From: Megalonaias nervosa
Taxonomy: Eukaryota > Mollusca > Bivalvia > Unionida > Unionidae
Length of the DNA: 64,000 bases
Assembly: GCA_016617855.1 (NCBI GenBank)
Contig: JAECUM010096236.1
Location: 44,519-108,518, forward strand
Reading direction: 5' to 3'
The notes beneath the pieces were generated by a model. The model saw only the letters and a program-made list of their open reading frames with translations. It was not told where the DNA came from and did not search any database. Position 1 is the stretch's first letter. Each line of letters opens with the position of its first letter. This document shows positions 49,640-62,571 of this stretch, one piece after another. The position numbers were made by a program, and so were the translations under genes.

Positions 49640-50760
49640 TATGATTATGCAAAAACTATTGGAGCCATGAAATTTTACACACTTTATCATGGTCATAAGT
49701 GGATGACCTGATTAGATTTTCAGCTCATTGCAACATCCTCAGTAGTTTCCACTTTTTACATTTTGGACTTAAATTTTTAAAAAAATTTTTTCCAAGTGCA
49801 TGATTAAGCAAAAACCATGAGATTGTCAGATTAACTTTTTTTGTCTTGTTTGTGTACATATGTAGAAGACCTGAATAGATGTTCTTGCTGTTATAGCAAT
49901 TTCAGACTTTTTTAAAAACATTTTTTCATATTTATTTTTACATGGAATTTTTAACTTGCATTTACAAACTACAGGAGAGCTTTGTACTGACCCTGGTATT
50001 GGAATTAGCATCTGTATATAAAGACATATACATATTTACAGTCTCAGTGCATCTAAACCATTCTAACATTCTTTCTTCCTTCCTCTATCCTGCACGACAG
50101 TTTAATGTGGATTTCATGCCACCTACCCACTGGCAATGGTTTTAAAGGGACTAATCTTGCACATATGTGTACATTCTTGCTCAAATTTTACAATAAACTA
50201 ATGACCATATAATGTTTTTCTCCTATATACATACCAATTTACCTGGAATTATGTTGTGGGGATTCATCTTGTTCAGTACTACACCTTCACTACAAAAATA
50301 GGTCACTGTGAGCTATATTTCATGCTTCACCTACTTTTTTCCTCTCAGACACTGTTCATGCCAGAATCATGAATTTGATAATTATATGCATGGCACTAAG
50401 TACCACAACAAAATAGGTTAACTGCAACCTACATTTTAACTACTGCTAGTGTTGATTCAGTTTTTGCATTAAGCTCATAACCATATGAGTGTTTGTTACA
50501 CTGTATTCCTACTATCCTACCTAGAATTATGAAACTTAGGTGATACAACTTGGTAAGTAATATATTTCTGTTGCATAAAGATGCATCTGTAACTCGTAAT
50601 TCATGCTTCAGTGACCTTGTCAAAAATGTGCAAATTGAAGTTCGTTTCTTGTATATTGCTTTTTTTACAATCATGAAAATTGATATTTGGATGCATCTCA
50701 CTAGTATGACACTTTTGCAACCAAAGGTCACTGTGACCTACATTTATGATTTTATAACAT
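49640..50760. repeat. Weak tandem repeats
   Basis: GATTATGCAAAAACTATTGG and GATTAAGCAAAAACCATGAG mark two units near 49640 and 49800. GGTCACTGTGACCTACATTT-like blocks recur near 50300, 50415 and 50728, with one more near 31400. Confidence 0.45.
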
Positions 50761-51404
50761 AGGTTAAGTATATGTGTTTAACTAAAACAGATTTGTCCAT
50801 GTTATACATACTAGCCTACACAGACCAATGCAGTTGAAAGCTGTAATAAAAGTTATACATGGTATATTGTCATGTTACTGTCAACAGATGAACTGTTTAT
50901 TGTACTTGTGAATGAGTATATATTACAAAAGCATGCATTTATGTGAGGTCTCAGTGGTAGTGGCTAATCAGGAGTAATTATTGATGCATGAACTGTATTT
51001 CTAATAATTGTCATACTGGCTGTCACTTTAAAGGTTACTCAAAGCCTGTGACTTCCATCCTGTAAAATCTGGTTTCTAGGAGTAGACAATTATTGTCTTA
51101 GCTTCTAAAGCAGATATTATGGACAAAGATTTGAAGGGAAAAATCCCCAGAAAAAGTTAATTTCTGGTTTTGATCAAATCATGATAGTATCTCTATTCTG
51201 ATGTCATTTTTTGGCTTGATGTCTTTTGTGCCCTATCAAAGGGCCAGCATTTCATAGGTCATTATCACTTAGGTCGGAATTTTTTGTCTCATCATAATTA
51301 ATGTTTACAATGACTTGGAAACTACTAAAGCTTTGTACATGCAATTTACTGGTATGTAATCTTTGAAAACATTTTGGTTTGGACTGCATTGTGGGCATAC
51401 ACGT

Positions 51405-52670
51405 TTTTAGCTCATCTGGTCATAGTCCAAAGAGCTTATGGGATGTTCTGTTGTCTGTCATCATCATCCAGTGTCTGTTTTCTCAAGTTTGTTATTGCTA
51501 CTACTCCTAAACTACTTGGAGGGTTGCATAAAACTTTATACATACAATCATCCTATGGTCTATTTGGTCGTAGATTAAAATGGCGATGTTTACACATACA
51601 TTATGACTTCCACAGTGTCCATCTTGAAAATCTTATCGCCACTTATCTAGAATGGATGGTCATATACGGTAAACACTGGTTTTTCACTGAAAGAATTTGC
51701 GTGATGTCTAGTTGGTCCTAATGAAAATGGTGCCAATCTGATATCTAATATGGCCACCATGAAAGCCATTTTGAAAATCTTATTATCACTACTCCTGATC
51801 AACATGGGGTTTTCATGTAAAACACTTATGATGTCTACTTGGTCCTAAATGAAAGTGGTGCTCGTCTGATGTCCAATATAGCTGCCACAGCAGCCAATTA
51901 AGCAAATCTTGTTATCACTACTCCTGAATGGATGATTATCTCAACATGGAGTTGTCACTAAAGATTTCTTATGAGGTCAAGTTAATGAAAAAAGAAATGG
52001 TTCTGATCTGGGATACAAAATGGTCACCTTGAAAATCTTGTTATCGCTACCTCTTTTATGTAGATAGTCATATCAGTTTGGGATTTTTACTGCATGTCTT
52101 GTTTGTCTTTTAACAATAATGGTGCTCATAATCCAAAAAGGCCGTCATGTCATCCATCTTGAATATCTTCTTATCACAACTCCTCCTGAACAGAAACTTA
52201 TATTCACTGAAAGACTTCTTATGATGTCCAGTTGGTCTTAAATCATCATGGTGCTGATCTGACATCCAATATGGCCACCACTCAGTAACCATCTTGAAAC
52301 TCTTGCTATTGCTACTCCTCCAGAATAAATGGTCATATCAACATGAGGTTTTTCTAAAAGACTTTATGATGTCTAGTTGGCCTTAAATAAAAATGATGCT
52401 TATCTGAAGTCCAATATGGCCATCATGACAGCCATCTTTGAAATTTTATTATCTTCTCCTAAAGTGGATGGCTATATCAGCATGGGGTTTTCCTAGATGA
52501 AAATGGTGCCAATGACTGTCTTAAAAATCTTGTCACTACTCCCTCTGAATGGATGATCATTATAACTTGGGATTTCCACAAAAGACTTATAATGATGTCC
52601 TAAGTTAAAATGGTGTCAATCTGACATTCAATATGTGCACCACAGCAGCTCATTTGAAAATCTTGTTAAT
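51405..52670. repeat. Degenerate ~140-150-bp tandem repeat
   Basis: Begins TTTTTAGCTCATCTGGTCAT, a start typical of a mollusc repeat. Units then recur with TTATGATGTCTAGTTGG, TGGTGCTGATCTGACATCC, AATATGGCCACCATGA and AAAATCTTGTTATCACTAC about seven times. The 115-codon frame at 51374-51721 lies in it and is not a gene. Confidence 0.75.
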
Positions 52671-52699
52671 TCAGAAGAATGTCAGAGGTGGTTTCAACA

Positions 52700-53469
52700 C
52701 TCAGCAGTGAAAAGGAAGAATGGTCTGTTCTTGAATACCTGTAAATTCTTTTTGCCCCCAAGAGCGTCAATGTCCAAGAGGGGCTTTTGTTTACAAATAC
52801 GAAGCTTGTTGGGCTTTTTTAATGACATAAATGAAAGATACTACTGTACTGATTTCAGGTGGCATTAAACCCCACAAAACCAAACCATCCAAATTATTAT
52901 TGAATAATGGTGCAACTGAGCTGAATTATGAATTAATTTCCATACAGAACTCAACTTAAGCATGTGGTAGTGTATGGTAGCTAGTGTCATCTAGGCTCCA
53001 GCTTTCAAACTGTGTTAAGGTATGATACTAGTTATTGATATCATGCACACAGATTGATGTACACTTCTGGTGTACATGATATTGTTGATATGTTTATGTA
53101 TATTATCTCAGAAGTTGATTTTGCCACTTGCTTGTAATTTGTACATTCTCTGATGAGCTTTTAACTAAATGTTACAGCCAACACTCAAACTGACTTGTGC
53201 ATGTACCTTGGTAATTTCAAGTCCAAGTATGCCATATCTGATTATTCATAAACCACAAAAAACTCAAGAACTTGAGTTTTACATTTACATGCAGTGACAG
53301 CTTGACATTTTTCCAAGATGTTAAATGTAAATTTTTTGTAACCAAGGATATCTTAGTTCTTACAACATCAATTACAAGTACAGAAATCTGCATTTGATTA
53401 CATGCTTGTGAGAATATTAAAATCTGTCTGACCAGTAAAATTAAGACTTAATTGTAGGAGGCTTTTTTC

Positions 53470-53521
<52 letters not shown>

Positions 53522-54205
53522 CTTCTGTTAAATATTGGTCAGTTTAGGTGAGATTTAATGTGATTGAGAAGTTGGTGTACAAAGTAAACTGATTTAAGTT
53601 ACAACACCTATCTTGATGACATATGGACTGGTCAGATTAGGGTGTGAATAAACCTTGACCAGTCCTTGGATCTGGACATTGTGCTCATCTTCAAAAGGGC
53701 AGTCAGCATCTAAGGTATCTGATTTGTTAAAAAAGAGGTGCATAATTATTGTACCATACTCCACTGAGTTCACACTTTAAGTTTAATACAAGCAGATCGT
53801 AGATTAATGCCAAGTAATTTTATTCACATGCTTTGGAGCCAATAAAACATTGAAAGTAAAGAGCTGTTCTTGCATGTTTTGTCTTTATCCAGTATATGCA
53901 TATTTTATGTTTTGTAGGCTGTCGAAGTTAATGAAAACCTATCACTGTGTTTCACATGAAAAACAATTTTTACTCCTACCCCTTCCCCCCCCCCCCACGC
54001 TCATGTTTATATAACACAATTTCCATCATATGAAACAAGAGAGAGACCTTTCTTGAAACCACAATGTTTGTCCAGAACCTGTAGCTTGTTGAAAGGGTAA
54101 GCAGCTTCAGTCTACAGCTCATGGAAAGCTCACACAACAGGGCAATTTGTACAGTTAATTGTTATAGAGGCGATCAAAAGACAATGGCAGTGAGGAACAA
54201 CCACC
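52700..54205. other. No gene recognised
   Basis: A SINE-tail-like GGCATTAAACCCCACAAAAC lies at 52860. A C run lies at 53984-53997. 45500-46415, 47300-48380 and 48800-49235 also show nothing beyond the repeats listed. Confidence 0.5.
53481..53516. repeat. (TC)n microsatellite
   Basis: About 18 TC units. Confidence 0.98.
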
Positions 54206-54209
54206 ATTA

Positions 54210-54424
54210 CCATATGTACTCGCTTATAAGACGAGTCAAACTGCAAACAACAAAGATCCTAATATGCTATAGTGTAATACACTGCAGATCAGGGTCTATG
54301 TTGTTTTGTTCCACTGATTAGTCCAGCAAACTGCACAGACCCAGTTCTGCTGGTACATTATGCGACAGCAGATAAGGTTTGTGCAGTTTGCAGTTGGTTT
54401 CGTCTTATAAGCGAGTACATATGG
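54210..54424 (-). mobile_element. Two-hairpin MITE, copy 10
   Basis: The ends CCATATGTACTCGCTTATAA and its exact inverse form the best-kept terminal repeat of the family. TA precedes the left end; TT follows the right end. Both internal hairpins are present. Confidence 0.8.
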
Positions 54425-54429
54425 TTCTC

Positions 54430-56590
54430 GGATTACTTATTGACTTGTAATAGCATGGATAATTTCTTATTCTGGTCCTTTCAGCATTGTTGTGGAACAG
54501 TCGATTAGGTTAATTTGCATAGGTAAGGTACACTAGAAGAACAACCCGATTTGTTTGAAGCTAGATAAATCAAGTATGCTTGTTAAAGACACAAAAACTT
54601 GCTAAATTTATACATTGCTGCCTTTAATAAAATTGTGGTCGCCATCTTTTTAAAAGATTTATGGCTAGTTAATGACCCTTGCCTTGAGACCACAAAAACA
54701 CATCTCAAAGAAATACAACCACCAGCACAACCACTCTCACCAACACTGCCTGGAAGGTTGGTAGGTATGTACTCATGTTATTAAGGGCGAAGAATGATTT
54801 CGGAGTTGAGGTGGGTAGCAAACATGTAGTGGTCAGCTGTTAAGTTTTACAGATGTATGCCAAAACATATCTAGAGGTGAAATCTGGAGGGAGGGGTAAG
54901 TGCCCCTCCCCCTTTCCACTATGCACGGGCGCCCATGATGTTATTGGTATATTACCAACGTGTATGTTGGAAAAGGTAAAAACGGACCCAATATAAACTT
55001 TAGTTTGCAGTCTGAGACTGAAAACTTTATTCTACTCTCTCAGATGATTGCATGACAAGATATAGGTATTACGTCTCAACACAGGAACATCGTCCTGATC
55101 ATCAGTGTTAGGAATCTACTGTAAAGATATGTACAAATGATTGCAAATCTGATACAGAAGAGGCGAGGAGGGGATCATTGCACAGACCCAGGTAAGACAC
55201 TGTTTTCCACTAAACTCTTGTGTGTAGTCTGTGCCAGTTGCCATACTGGAACCATTTACAACATAATTTTTAATTGTTCTAAATTTCTTGCAGTAATTGT
55301 CTTAGTTGCATTTATAAAATGTGTGCTACATGAACAGATGGAAGGATGAACCAGCCTCTTATGCCCCATCCTCATGTATGTTAGGTATAAAAAATGTAAA
55401 CATCCAAACAGTCGACATTTTTCTACCTGAGCTTGGGAAAGTCAGAATTATACATTTTACACAACCAACACCTTCAGCTGAGCACCCCAGAATTTAATTT
55501 CTTGTAAAACTTATTCAGATTCATTTCGCAGAAAGATGACGAGTTCTGCTGGTTTGTTGCAATTTATGCCAGTAGCCTAGTTATGTGCCAGTAGGGGACA
55601 AGCATTATGCCATATCTTACATGGAGATGCCGCCAGGGCGACAAATGGATATCCTATGTTAAACTGGTCCGTAGTTTTGCATGGAAGTGCCACTTTGGGG
55701 GACATACAGAGCATTAGCAGTGGGGGAGGGGGTCCATGGTAGCAATGTTTGACCAGGGCTGGATAGTGGGTGGGAAGTTTCCGGCCCGCCCCTCGTTAAA
55801 AAAAAAAAAACGTACACACACAAACGTACAGTCACTTGTCACTTAAAATTTGACTATCGTTTAATTCTTGCAAACGTTCATTGGATATTATGCACATTTT
55901 AAGAAACTAGACACAGACTTGTGCTTTGGTGCCCTTTCGAGGATAGTTAGTGCCCTTTTGAAATTTTGGAAACCCCTTCCCCCCTACACCTGACCTGATC
56001 CGGCCCTGTTAGAAGTGGCTGACATAGAGGGGCTACATGGTTAATTCATTGCGTTGACCTCAAAATATGTCACAAGGGTGACAAGAGAAAGCCCTGTATT
56101 AGTTTATTTTATTGGCCATTTCCATGTTGAAAAATTTCTGTGGGACATACGGGAAAATTAAATGGTTAAGATTTTTGGTCATTATTTTTTAACATACATT
56201 TTTGAGCACTCTGGAGCATAATTTTACCCGTCACAAACACGCTAGAGCCTAGTCCGATAAATCAACCCCCCCTCCCCAATCTGTGTTGAGACTGATGGAG
56301 GATAAGTGGATCCGATGTCACCAGTTCAGTAAAATGTGCAATTTTGCTGCATGCAGATATTTCTGGAACAAACCTGCGTACACTTTTACACAATTGGTAA
56401 CAGCCATATCTAGCACGAAATTCAAAATGGCTGCAGGACTGATGGTTGTGGATTTACTAGTCATCAAACATAGGATTTGATCCAGAAACATAATGTTCGT
56501 GTCACCTAAAGAACCCTTCAGCCGACGGTGGCTCCACAGCCGCGAGAAATACAGGTAGACCAACGTTTCCTATCGGAAGTTCTCTTTTGA
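54430..56590. other. No gene recognised
   Basis: Mixed composition, with G/C-richer patches near 54890-54940 and 55700-55800 (GCCCGCCCCTCGTT, then an A run at 55798-55810). The frames here are short and overlap on both strands. Confidence 0.5.
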
Positions 56591-56597
56591 CGATATG

Positions 56598-56848
56598 TTG
56601 TTGTTGTTGTTATAGGGTTTAACGCCATTTTTCAGCACAAAATAGGCTATACATGGCGGCCAGTATTAATGGTGGAGGAAGAACCCGGGAGAATCCCGGA
56701 AAGAACCACCGACCCACGAGAGCTACCGGCAAGCTTTCTCACATACCCATATTGGCCGAGCCTGAGACTCGAACCCACGCAGACAGAGGTGAGATGGCAG
56801 TGATCCGTAACGGTGAGCGCTTTAGACCACTCGGCCACTCCGGGCCCC
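56598..56848 (-). mobile_element. SINE family 1, young copy, minus strand
   Basis: Reverse complement of the copy at 58917. The 11-bp duplication TTGACGATATG is exact at 56587-56597 and 56849-56859. The B box lies at about 56765 (GACTCGAACCC on the + strand). The 77-codon open frame over it is not a gene. Confidence 0.92.
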
Positions 56849-56864
56849 TTGACGATATGCATTT

Positions 56865-58900
56865 GATTCTTGCTAGAAAATCATAGCTACTTCGGACTAA
56901 CATTATCCTCTGATGTTAAATAGACGGATCATATTAGTATTGTTAGGACTCTATGGTCTTAAACTAAGTAACAGAAAAAGCGAAAGCCATCAATTTTTAA
57001 ACATTTCAACATATAATTTATTTCCCTTGAATAGAAAGCGAAAACTTTAAAGGAACTTAATTTTTTGAATAAAATCCCAAATAGTCCTAAAAGTTCTACA
57101 CGTCCAAATGTATGAAGTTCCAGTTGAATTCCAGCGGTATTCCAAACAAATTCCAATTTTGAATGTATTGATATGCCTCGAACATACTAACGTGCCAATG
57201 GCCTGTAATATGATGATGTGCTAACAGTCTTTTGATGTATCACAATAACATAGCCCAAAATGCCTTTGTCTCAATTCACTATAATCCCAAATTAATATTC
57301 CGGTCCAAGAATATTATTGAACACTTTGCAATTCTAGTGAATAATAATTTGAATAAATAAATCCACCCAAAAATTAAAAAAATTAAAACACAACAAAAAG
57401 ACTGATTCTGCTTCAGATCTTAAGGCACGAATTAGTAATTTTTCATGCAAACAACATTATATAAAAGCTTGGACACAATAACAGAGACAGGATGTAGGCC
57501 AGTTAAATTCCTACAGCATTGAAAGTTGTTAACACGTTTAGGAATTTCCAGGTTAGAAACGTAATGTCCTAGACTCAAATTTAAATAAACATGCTTACCT
57601 CCGTTGATAACGATTTGAACATTTAATCTATAATCTTAGAGAAATATTAGTTATGTATTATGTTGTTTACAAAATAAATGACACTGGTCAGGTACACCAT
57701 GACTTTCATTGGGACAAAGTCAAGTACAAAACAAATATGTACATAACATATAATCATTAGGAAGAACAACAAATAACACAAATTAAATGTACATAACTGT
57801 ATGATTATTCAGAACGCATGCAAATATTTATATTGTGCGCGACTAAAACCTCTGTTCGCAGGACACCTTTGGTCAAACCATATATAATATTTATATGTTA
57901 AATGTTAGAATATATTTTTCAAGTCTGGAATAATTGCGCTATTGATGAGAGAACAAAAATTCAGTTGGAAGTCGCACCCATGTATTGCACTTGAGATCTT
58001 TTTTATGCAGAAACTTGTTGGTAAATTATTGAACAAAGAAGGAAGAAGAACAACTTCTGCATGTTGTATTTGATCATAAATACTCGTGTACCTTACTAAA
58101 GCAATCTTCTTCCACGACGGAAATTTCGAGGGCAAGTTAAAAACACTAAACGGGAGTGAGCTAGAAAGAGAGACGTATTCTATTCGCAGTGCTTTGTGTT
58201 CTGCCAGCTTTATACTCTGAGATATCACCAAAAAATATAAATGTATTAGCATCTTATTTTCTAAAGTAATGATAATTGTTTGAAACATATTTTATTGTCG
58301 TTTAACTAAGCAAAATGGTATGAGACTTGAGTTATCTAACTAACCTAGATCCTTTCCCAAGCATAAAAAATGATCCAAAGCCAATGATATTCATTGTACA
58401 AAACTTCAAGTACATCCAAAAAATAGATCATAATGTTCATATATTTAAGGCCACGAAACATTTCAAAAGTAATGATAATGCACATATAAGTATGTAGTTA
58501 ATTAAATAAGCAAAGAGAGAGAGAGAGAAAGAGAGAGACTGAATTTACCCACATTGAATTTATTTTGTCCCGAGTGTCAGACAGGTGGATTTGTAAAGTC
58601 CCAAACCGCGTTGATTTTTGAAAATGAAAATAAGACTGTTTGTAACTGTGTCGTATTGGTTTATTTAATACGTGGTCAGGAGTTGGGTTTGAAAAAAAAA
58701 TTGGGAATAACCTTGAGTTTATGATTGGTATTAATTAGTACTGTTTCATCTGAGGAGGGAGGATGGTATTAAATGAGTCTGTTTCTTTGTATGTCATAGT
58801 GGCTCAGCAAATACTGGTCATATACTACTTATGTATGATATAATTGTTGTGACATGATATGTTGGATAATGCACAAGTGCGTGAGTGTGCATTACCTATC
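56865..58900. other. No gene recognised
   Basis: AT-rich. The 127-codon minus frame at 57905-58288 has no known domain and no start or splice context that persuades me. Confidence 0.5.
58513..58538. repeat. (GA)n microsatellite
   Basis: Interrupted GA tract. Confidence 0.95.
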
Positions 58901-58916
58901 CATACATTCCCTCATC

Positions 58917-59172
58917 GGGGCCCCGAGTGGCAAAGTGGTCTAAAGCGCAGATCGTTACGGATCACTGCCATCTCACCTCTGTCTGCGTGAGTTCGAGTCC
59001 AGGCTCGGCTAACGTGAGTACGTGAGAAAGCCTGCCAGTAGCTTCTCGTGGGTCGGTGGTTCTTCCCGGGGTTTTCCAGGGTTCTTCCTCCACCATTAAT
59101 ACTGGCCGCCATGTGTAGCCTATTTTGTGCTAAAAAATGGCGTTAAACCCTATAACAACAACAACAACAACA
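58917..59172 (+). mobile_element. SINE family 1, (AAC)n tail, young copy
   Basis: Starts GGGGCCCCGAGTGGC and carries a tRNA-type A box (GAGTGGCAAAGTGGTCTAA) and B box (GAGTTCGAGTCC). Ends GTTAAACCCTATAACAACAA with more AAC units. A 13-bp duplication, ACATTCCCTCATC, is exact at 58904-58916 and 59173-59185, which proves retroposition. Confidence 0.92.
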
Positions 59173-60147
59173 ACATTCCCTCATCTGGTTGGTTTGTAAA
59201 TGTTGCATAGTAAAGGTGGATGAGCATGGTCAGTAAATTATACTCTTCATGACTGTACCTCCTACTTTACCCTCCTCAAACATTTGTTTTTATTTTTATA
59301 GTTTTAATGTGTAGGTTTCTGCGAGTTAGGATAAATCTTGGTCAGTCAAAGTAGGTGTTGATTCATGGAGTTCAAGAGTTCCACAATGTTAAATCCAAAT
59401 AAAGTCCATAATATCATGTTATTTATGTAGCTATAGACGCTTTTATTGTTGCATATTCCAAAGAACCCATGGGGCATAAGGCATATTTAATGTTAAACTC
59501 TCATAGATTCCCACATGGTCATACGTAATGTTAAATTTCATTTGATCCTCAAAGGTTCCCGCTTAACATTAAAGTCTCAACGATTTCCAAAAGGGCCATA
59601 TTTAACTCTACTTCCTTTTGATCACCATAGCGCACCCTCTATCCCATTGATCCCCTATAATTAGTTACGTGTTTCTAATAGTAATGATATTCAAAACATA
59701 GATAGTGTTTAGTTGTCAAAATCAGTTTGAAATAAATTTATTTCAAAATTTAACTAATAGAAGTTTCAAAAGTTCTGATCATTATTATCTTATTTACCAA
59801 GGTATTGCCTAGGGTTTGAGATACAGATATCAACATTCATATCATGTTCATATGCGACAGGAATAGAAGACATTATCTTCATAATTCGTCTTGCCAGTGT
59901 ATTGGTGCTATTTTTCATTATTTTTTTAAAATATTTTGCATGTGCTTTTAGTTATAATCATATCCATTTCGTGACAAGTGTCGTGTATAAAAATATAGAA
60001 TCTATAGCTTATAAGTAACTTTTCAAGATCTGATTTCAGAAACCTATTTTGCTTTAATTTATGTACAGCTAATGAAAAGAAAAAATATCATATCACCATA
60101 TTCCACTCGTAGTAGAGGATACTTGCATCGTCATCTTCGTGGATGGC

Positions 60148-60564
60148 ATGGCAAATAGATGGAGTTCTGACTTGGAACATTCACAAAAATATCGGCGCAT
60201 TATTTCCCCCCTTTTTGCAATTAGTAATCTAACACGTGGCCAATCACCACAACCAGAGCCTGATCCCAATGAAAACGAACAATCGATGCATTTCTTAATA
60301 TCCTTAGGTATATCTACTGGGATAAAGAGGATCTTGTTCCAACACGTGATAACTTTATTTCCTCGAGAAAAGGGTGATTGGCTTGACTCATCTTTTTCTG
60401 CTTTACGAATGATTAAAGGTGACCTTAATGAGCCAGAGCTTGCAAAAGAGCAACTAGAGGAAATAAGAAGAGATCTAATCCGTCTTGCTGTTGTTATACA
60501 ATCATTATTACTTAATACAAATGATGCAATATGTATACTATGTAATCATCCGGACTGTATCTGA
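60148..60564 (+). CDS. Unrecognised ORF, 138 aa
   Basis: This is the longest open frame outside ANKRD50. The open frame runs from just after TGA at 60073 and the first ATG is at 60148. The peptide has a Pro/Glu/Asn-rich acidic patch (PEPDPNENE) near residue 35, a hydrophobic middle section, a charged helix-like stretch (ELAKEQLEEIRRDLIRL) and a short Cys cluster at the end (CILCNHPDC). I recognise no family. The sequence around it has more CpG than the rest of the window, and a polymerase fragment of a Polinton lies 2 kb downstream. It could be an exon of a host gene (a possible acceptor TTTATGTACAG ends near 60067), a gene of a mobile element, or chance. Confidence 0.3.
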   Translation: MANRWSSDLEHSQKYRRIISPLFAISNLTRGQSPQPEPDPNENEQSMHFLISLGISTGIKRILFQHVITLFPREKGDWLDSSFSALRMIKGDLNEPELAKEQLEEIRRDLIRLAVVIQSLLLNTNDAICILCNHPDCI

Positions 60565-60569
60565 TGCTG

Positions 60570-62560
60570 TCTATACCAGATACCGTTGCCGATGACTTTT
60601 TAGTCTCTAGTGATCTCAATATAATTTCTGTTGACAAGCTCAGATAACGTTCCCCAAAGGCAAGGTTGCTGCTTGCTAAGCCTTTTTCTAGGTACGTGGT
60701 CTGGAAATGCGAATGGACCAACACCAAGAACTGTGGCCAACTCAGTGCCACAGTGTTCGTCATGATCGAACACGATCTGCCGACTTCTGTTTCACCTTAT
60801 GCGCTTTCAGCAAGTTTTCCAAGATAACGTTAAAATCCATTGTTCGTAGTATATCATCTTTTCAATTCAGCATAAACATATTGGATCTTATGAAAAGTGG
60901 CTAGTATGCGCTGCGGAAAAAAAAACATTGTCAAAAGCTCTGTGTCATACAGGGTGCTGGAACTGCTAAATCTTTCAGTTCCCTTATGAGCTATGGAACA
61001 TTTCGAATCGCTATTTTGAACTGCACACGCACCCGTTTGTGAACGGTCTCGGAGGCGGATTTCATACTTCACGAAGTCTATTTTTGCTCGTAACATGCTA
61101 ACTTCCTGCCACCGTTTAGGCCATGTTTATATAAGTTATGCCGTACCTTCTGTCTCAGAATTTCGGCTGGACTCCAGCTCGACTACCAAGCAAGACAGAG
61201 TGGCCTATTCTGTGAGACACCAGGCCTTTCAACAGCTACCGATACAGCGTCCTCATATATAAGTTTATGGTCAGGCAAATAGGCATATTTTGTCTTGCTA
61301 AGAATACAATACAGTGCATGCAAGGAAATTAACGCGCGTTTGCCTAGGCCGGAAGCAGGGGAGGTAACTCTCGTCATCTAAGCAAGTAAGAGAGCTACTT
61401 CTAGGGCGTTCTACAGATACTGTGAACTTCTGAGAGCATGACGGGTGTAAGGTAAACTTGTTTGCATTTGCAAGATGCACATTGAAAAAAAAAATGTTAG
61501 CATACCTCTGTGTTACTCTCATTTACTATGGTTAAAATTTTCTTGGATATTGTACTTGTGGAAACTTTACATGATTTAAGCGCACAGCTAAGCAAAATGA
61601 CTGCTCACATTTGTTTGAAAGATCAGCCTTAATTAGTCTAAAGTACACTATCGTTAGCACTTATTAAAATATGGAAAATGAATTTTACCAGACTAGATAA
61701 TACCAGCTTCTGAAACTGCAGTGAATGAATTACCAGATATATAAAATGTTAAAAAAAACTTTTAAAAAAAACTGATTGACTCTTTCTTTTACAATTTACC
61801 TCTGATGTCCAGGAAGTGAAATGGACTATGTAGAGCTAGCAGGGTTGTTTTTTTGTTTGTTGTTTTTGTTATAGGTGTACATCTGAACTAAAGCCAAGGT
61901 GTATTCTCTATAACACATATTACACCCATCAATCATACACCAAAATGAAGGGAATTAAAGGTTCTTTTAAAAGTGCCTAAGACATATAAGGTATTTTCAA
62001 AATTGCTAGTATAATCAGTGAGAAAAACCGGGGAAATTCTTGTCTTTAAAATCTAACCGTCTAGAAAATACGAAACTGTAGAGCGCCAACAAAATAACAT
62101 GCATGCTATTGTTACCTTAAAATAAATGCAAGCAAGCGTGGTAACTGCTATTTTTGTCTAAGCTATCATCATCTGCCACCAATTGCAAATCTTTTTTTTT
62201 TTTTTTTAATCGTTATGTATTATCATCTGTCGTCCACTGGCCAGGCCGTGCAATCTCCCATCCGAGGCAACCATCTGCTGTCATTAGTTTTTATCTTAAA
62301 TCATTATCTAACTATCATCCTCATACAATCTGAGACCGACCTCTAATATGGTCCTCTAGAGCTCATGATGACACTCACAGCTCATTGCCAAACAATAATT
62401 GCCTGACCATATCTTGTTATACGAGAAAACGTGAGGACAGACGTTGGAAAATATACACAAGATTATAACCTCCTTTTAGTATACTACTGACGACAACGAC
62501 TTTCGGTGTCGATCCATACGCAGATTGAAGTGTCACCCAAGTACCTGGCAATGACTTCGA
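60570..62560. other. CpG-richer unexplained stretch between the ORF and the Polinton remnant
   Basis: More CpG and fewer A/T runs than the rest of the window, up to about 61430. Short frames occur on both strands (60512-60763 minus, 60854-61096 minus, 61183-61377 minus) with no recognised product. It may be decayed element DNA or non-coding host sequence. Confidence 0.4.
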
Positions 62561-62571
62561 ATATGTCATGA

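Noticed and set aside
51374..51721. 115-codon frame
   Set aside because: Lies in the start of a degenerate tandem repeat array.
56653..56886. Open frame that recurs at 58912-59112
   Set aside because: Both are translations of the family 1 SINE, whose insertion is proven by target duplications.
57905..58288. 127-codon minus-strand frame
   Set aside because: Same reasons; the residues are a mix of Leu, Ile, Ser and Phe without motif.
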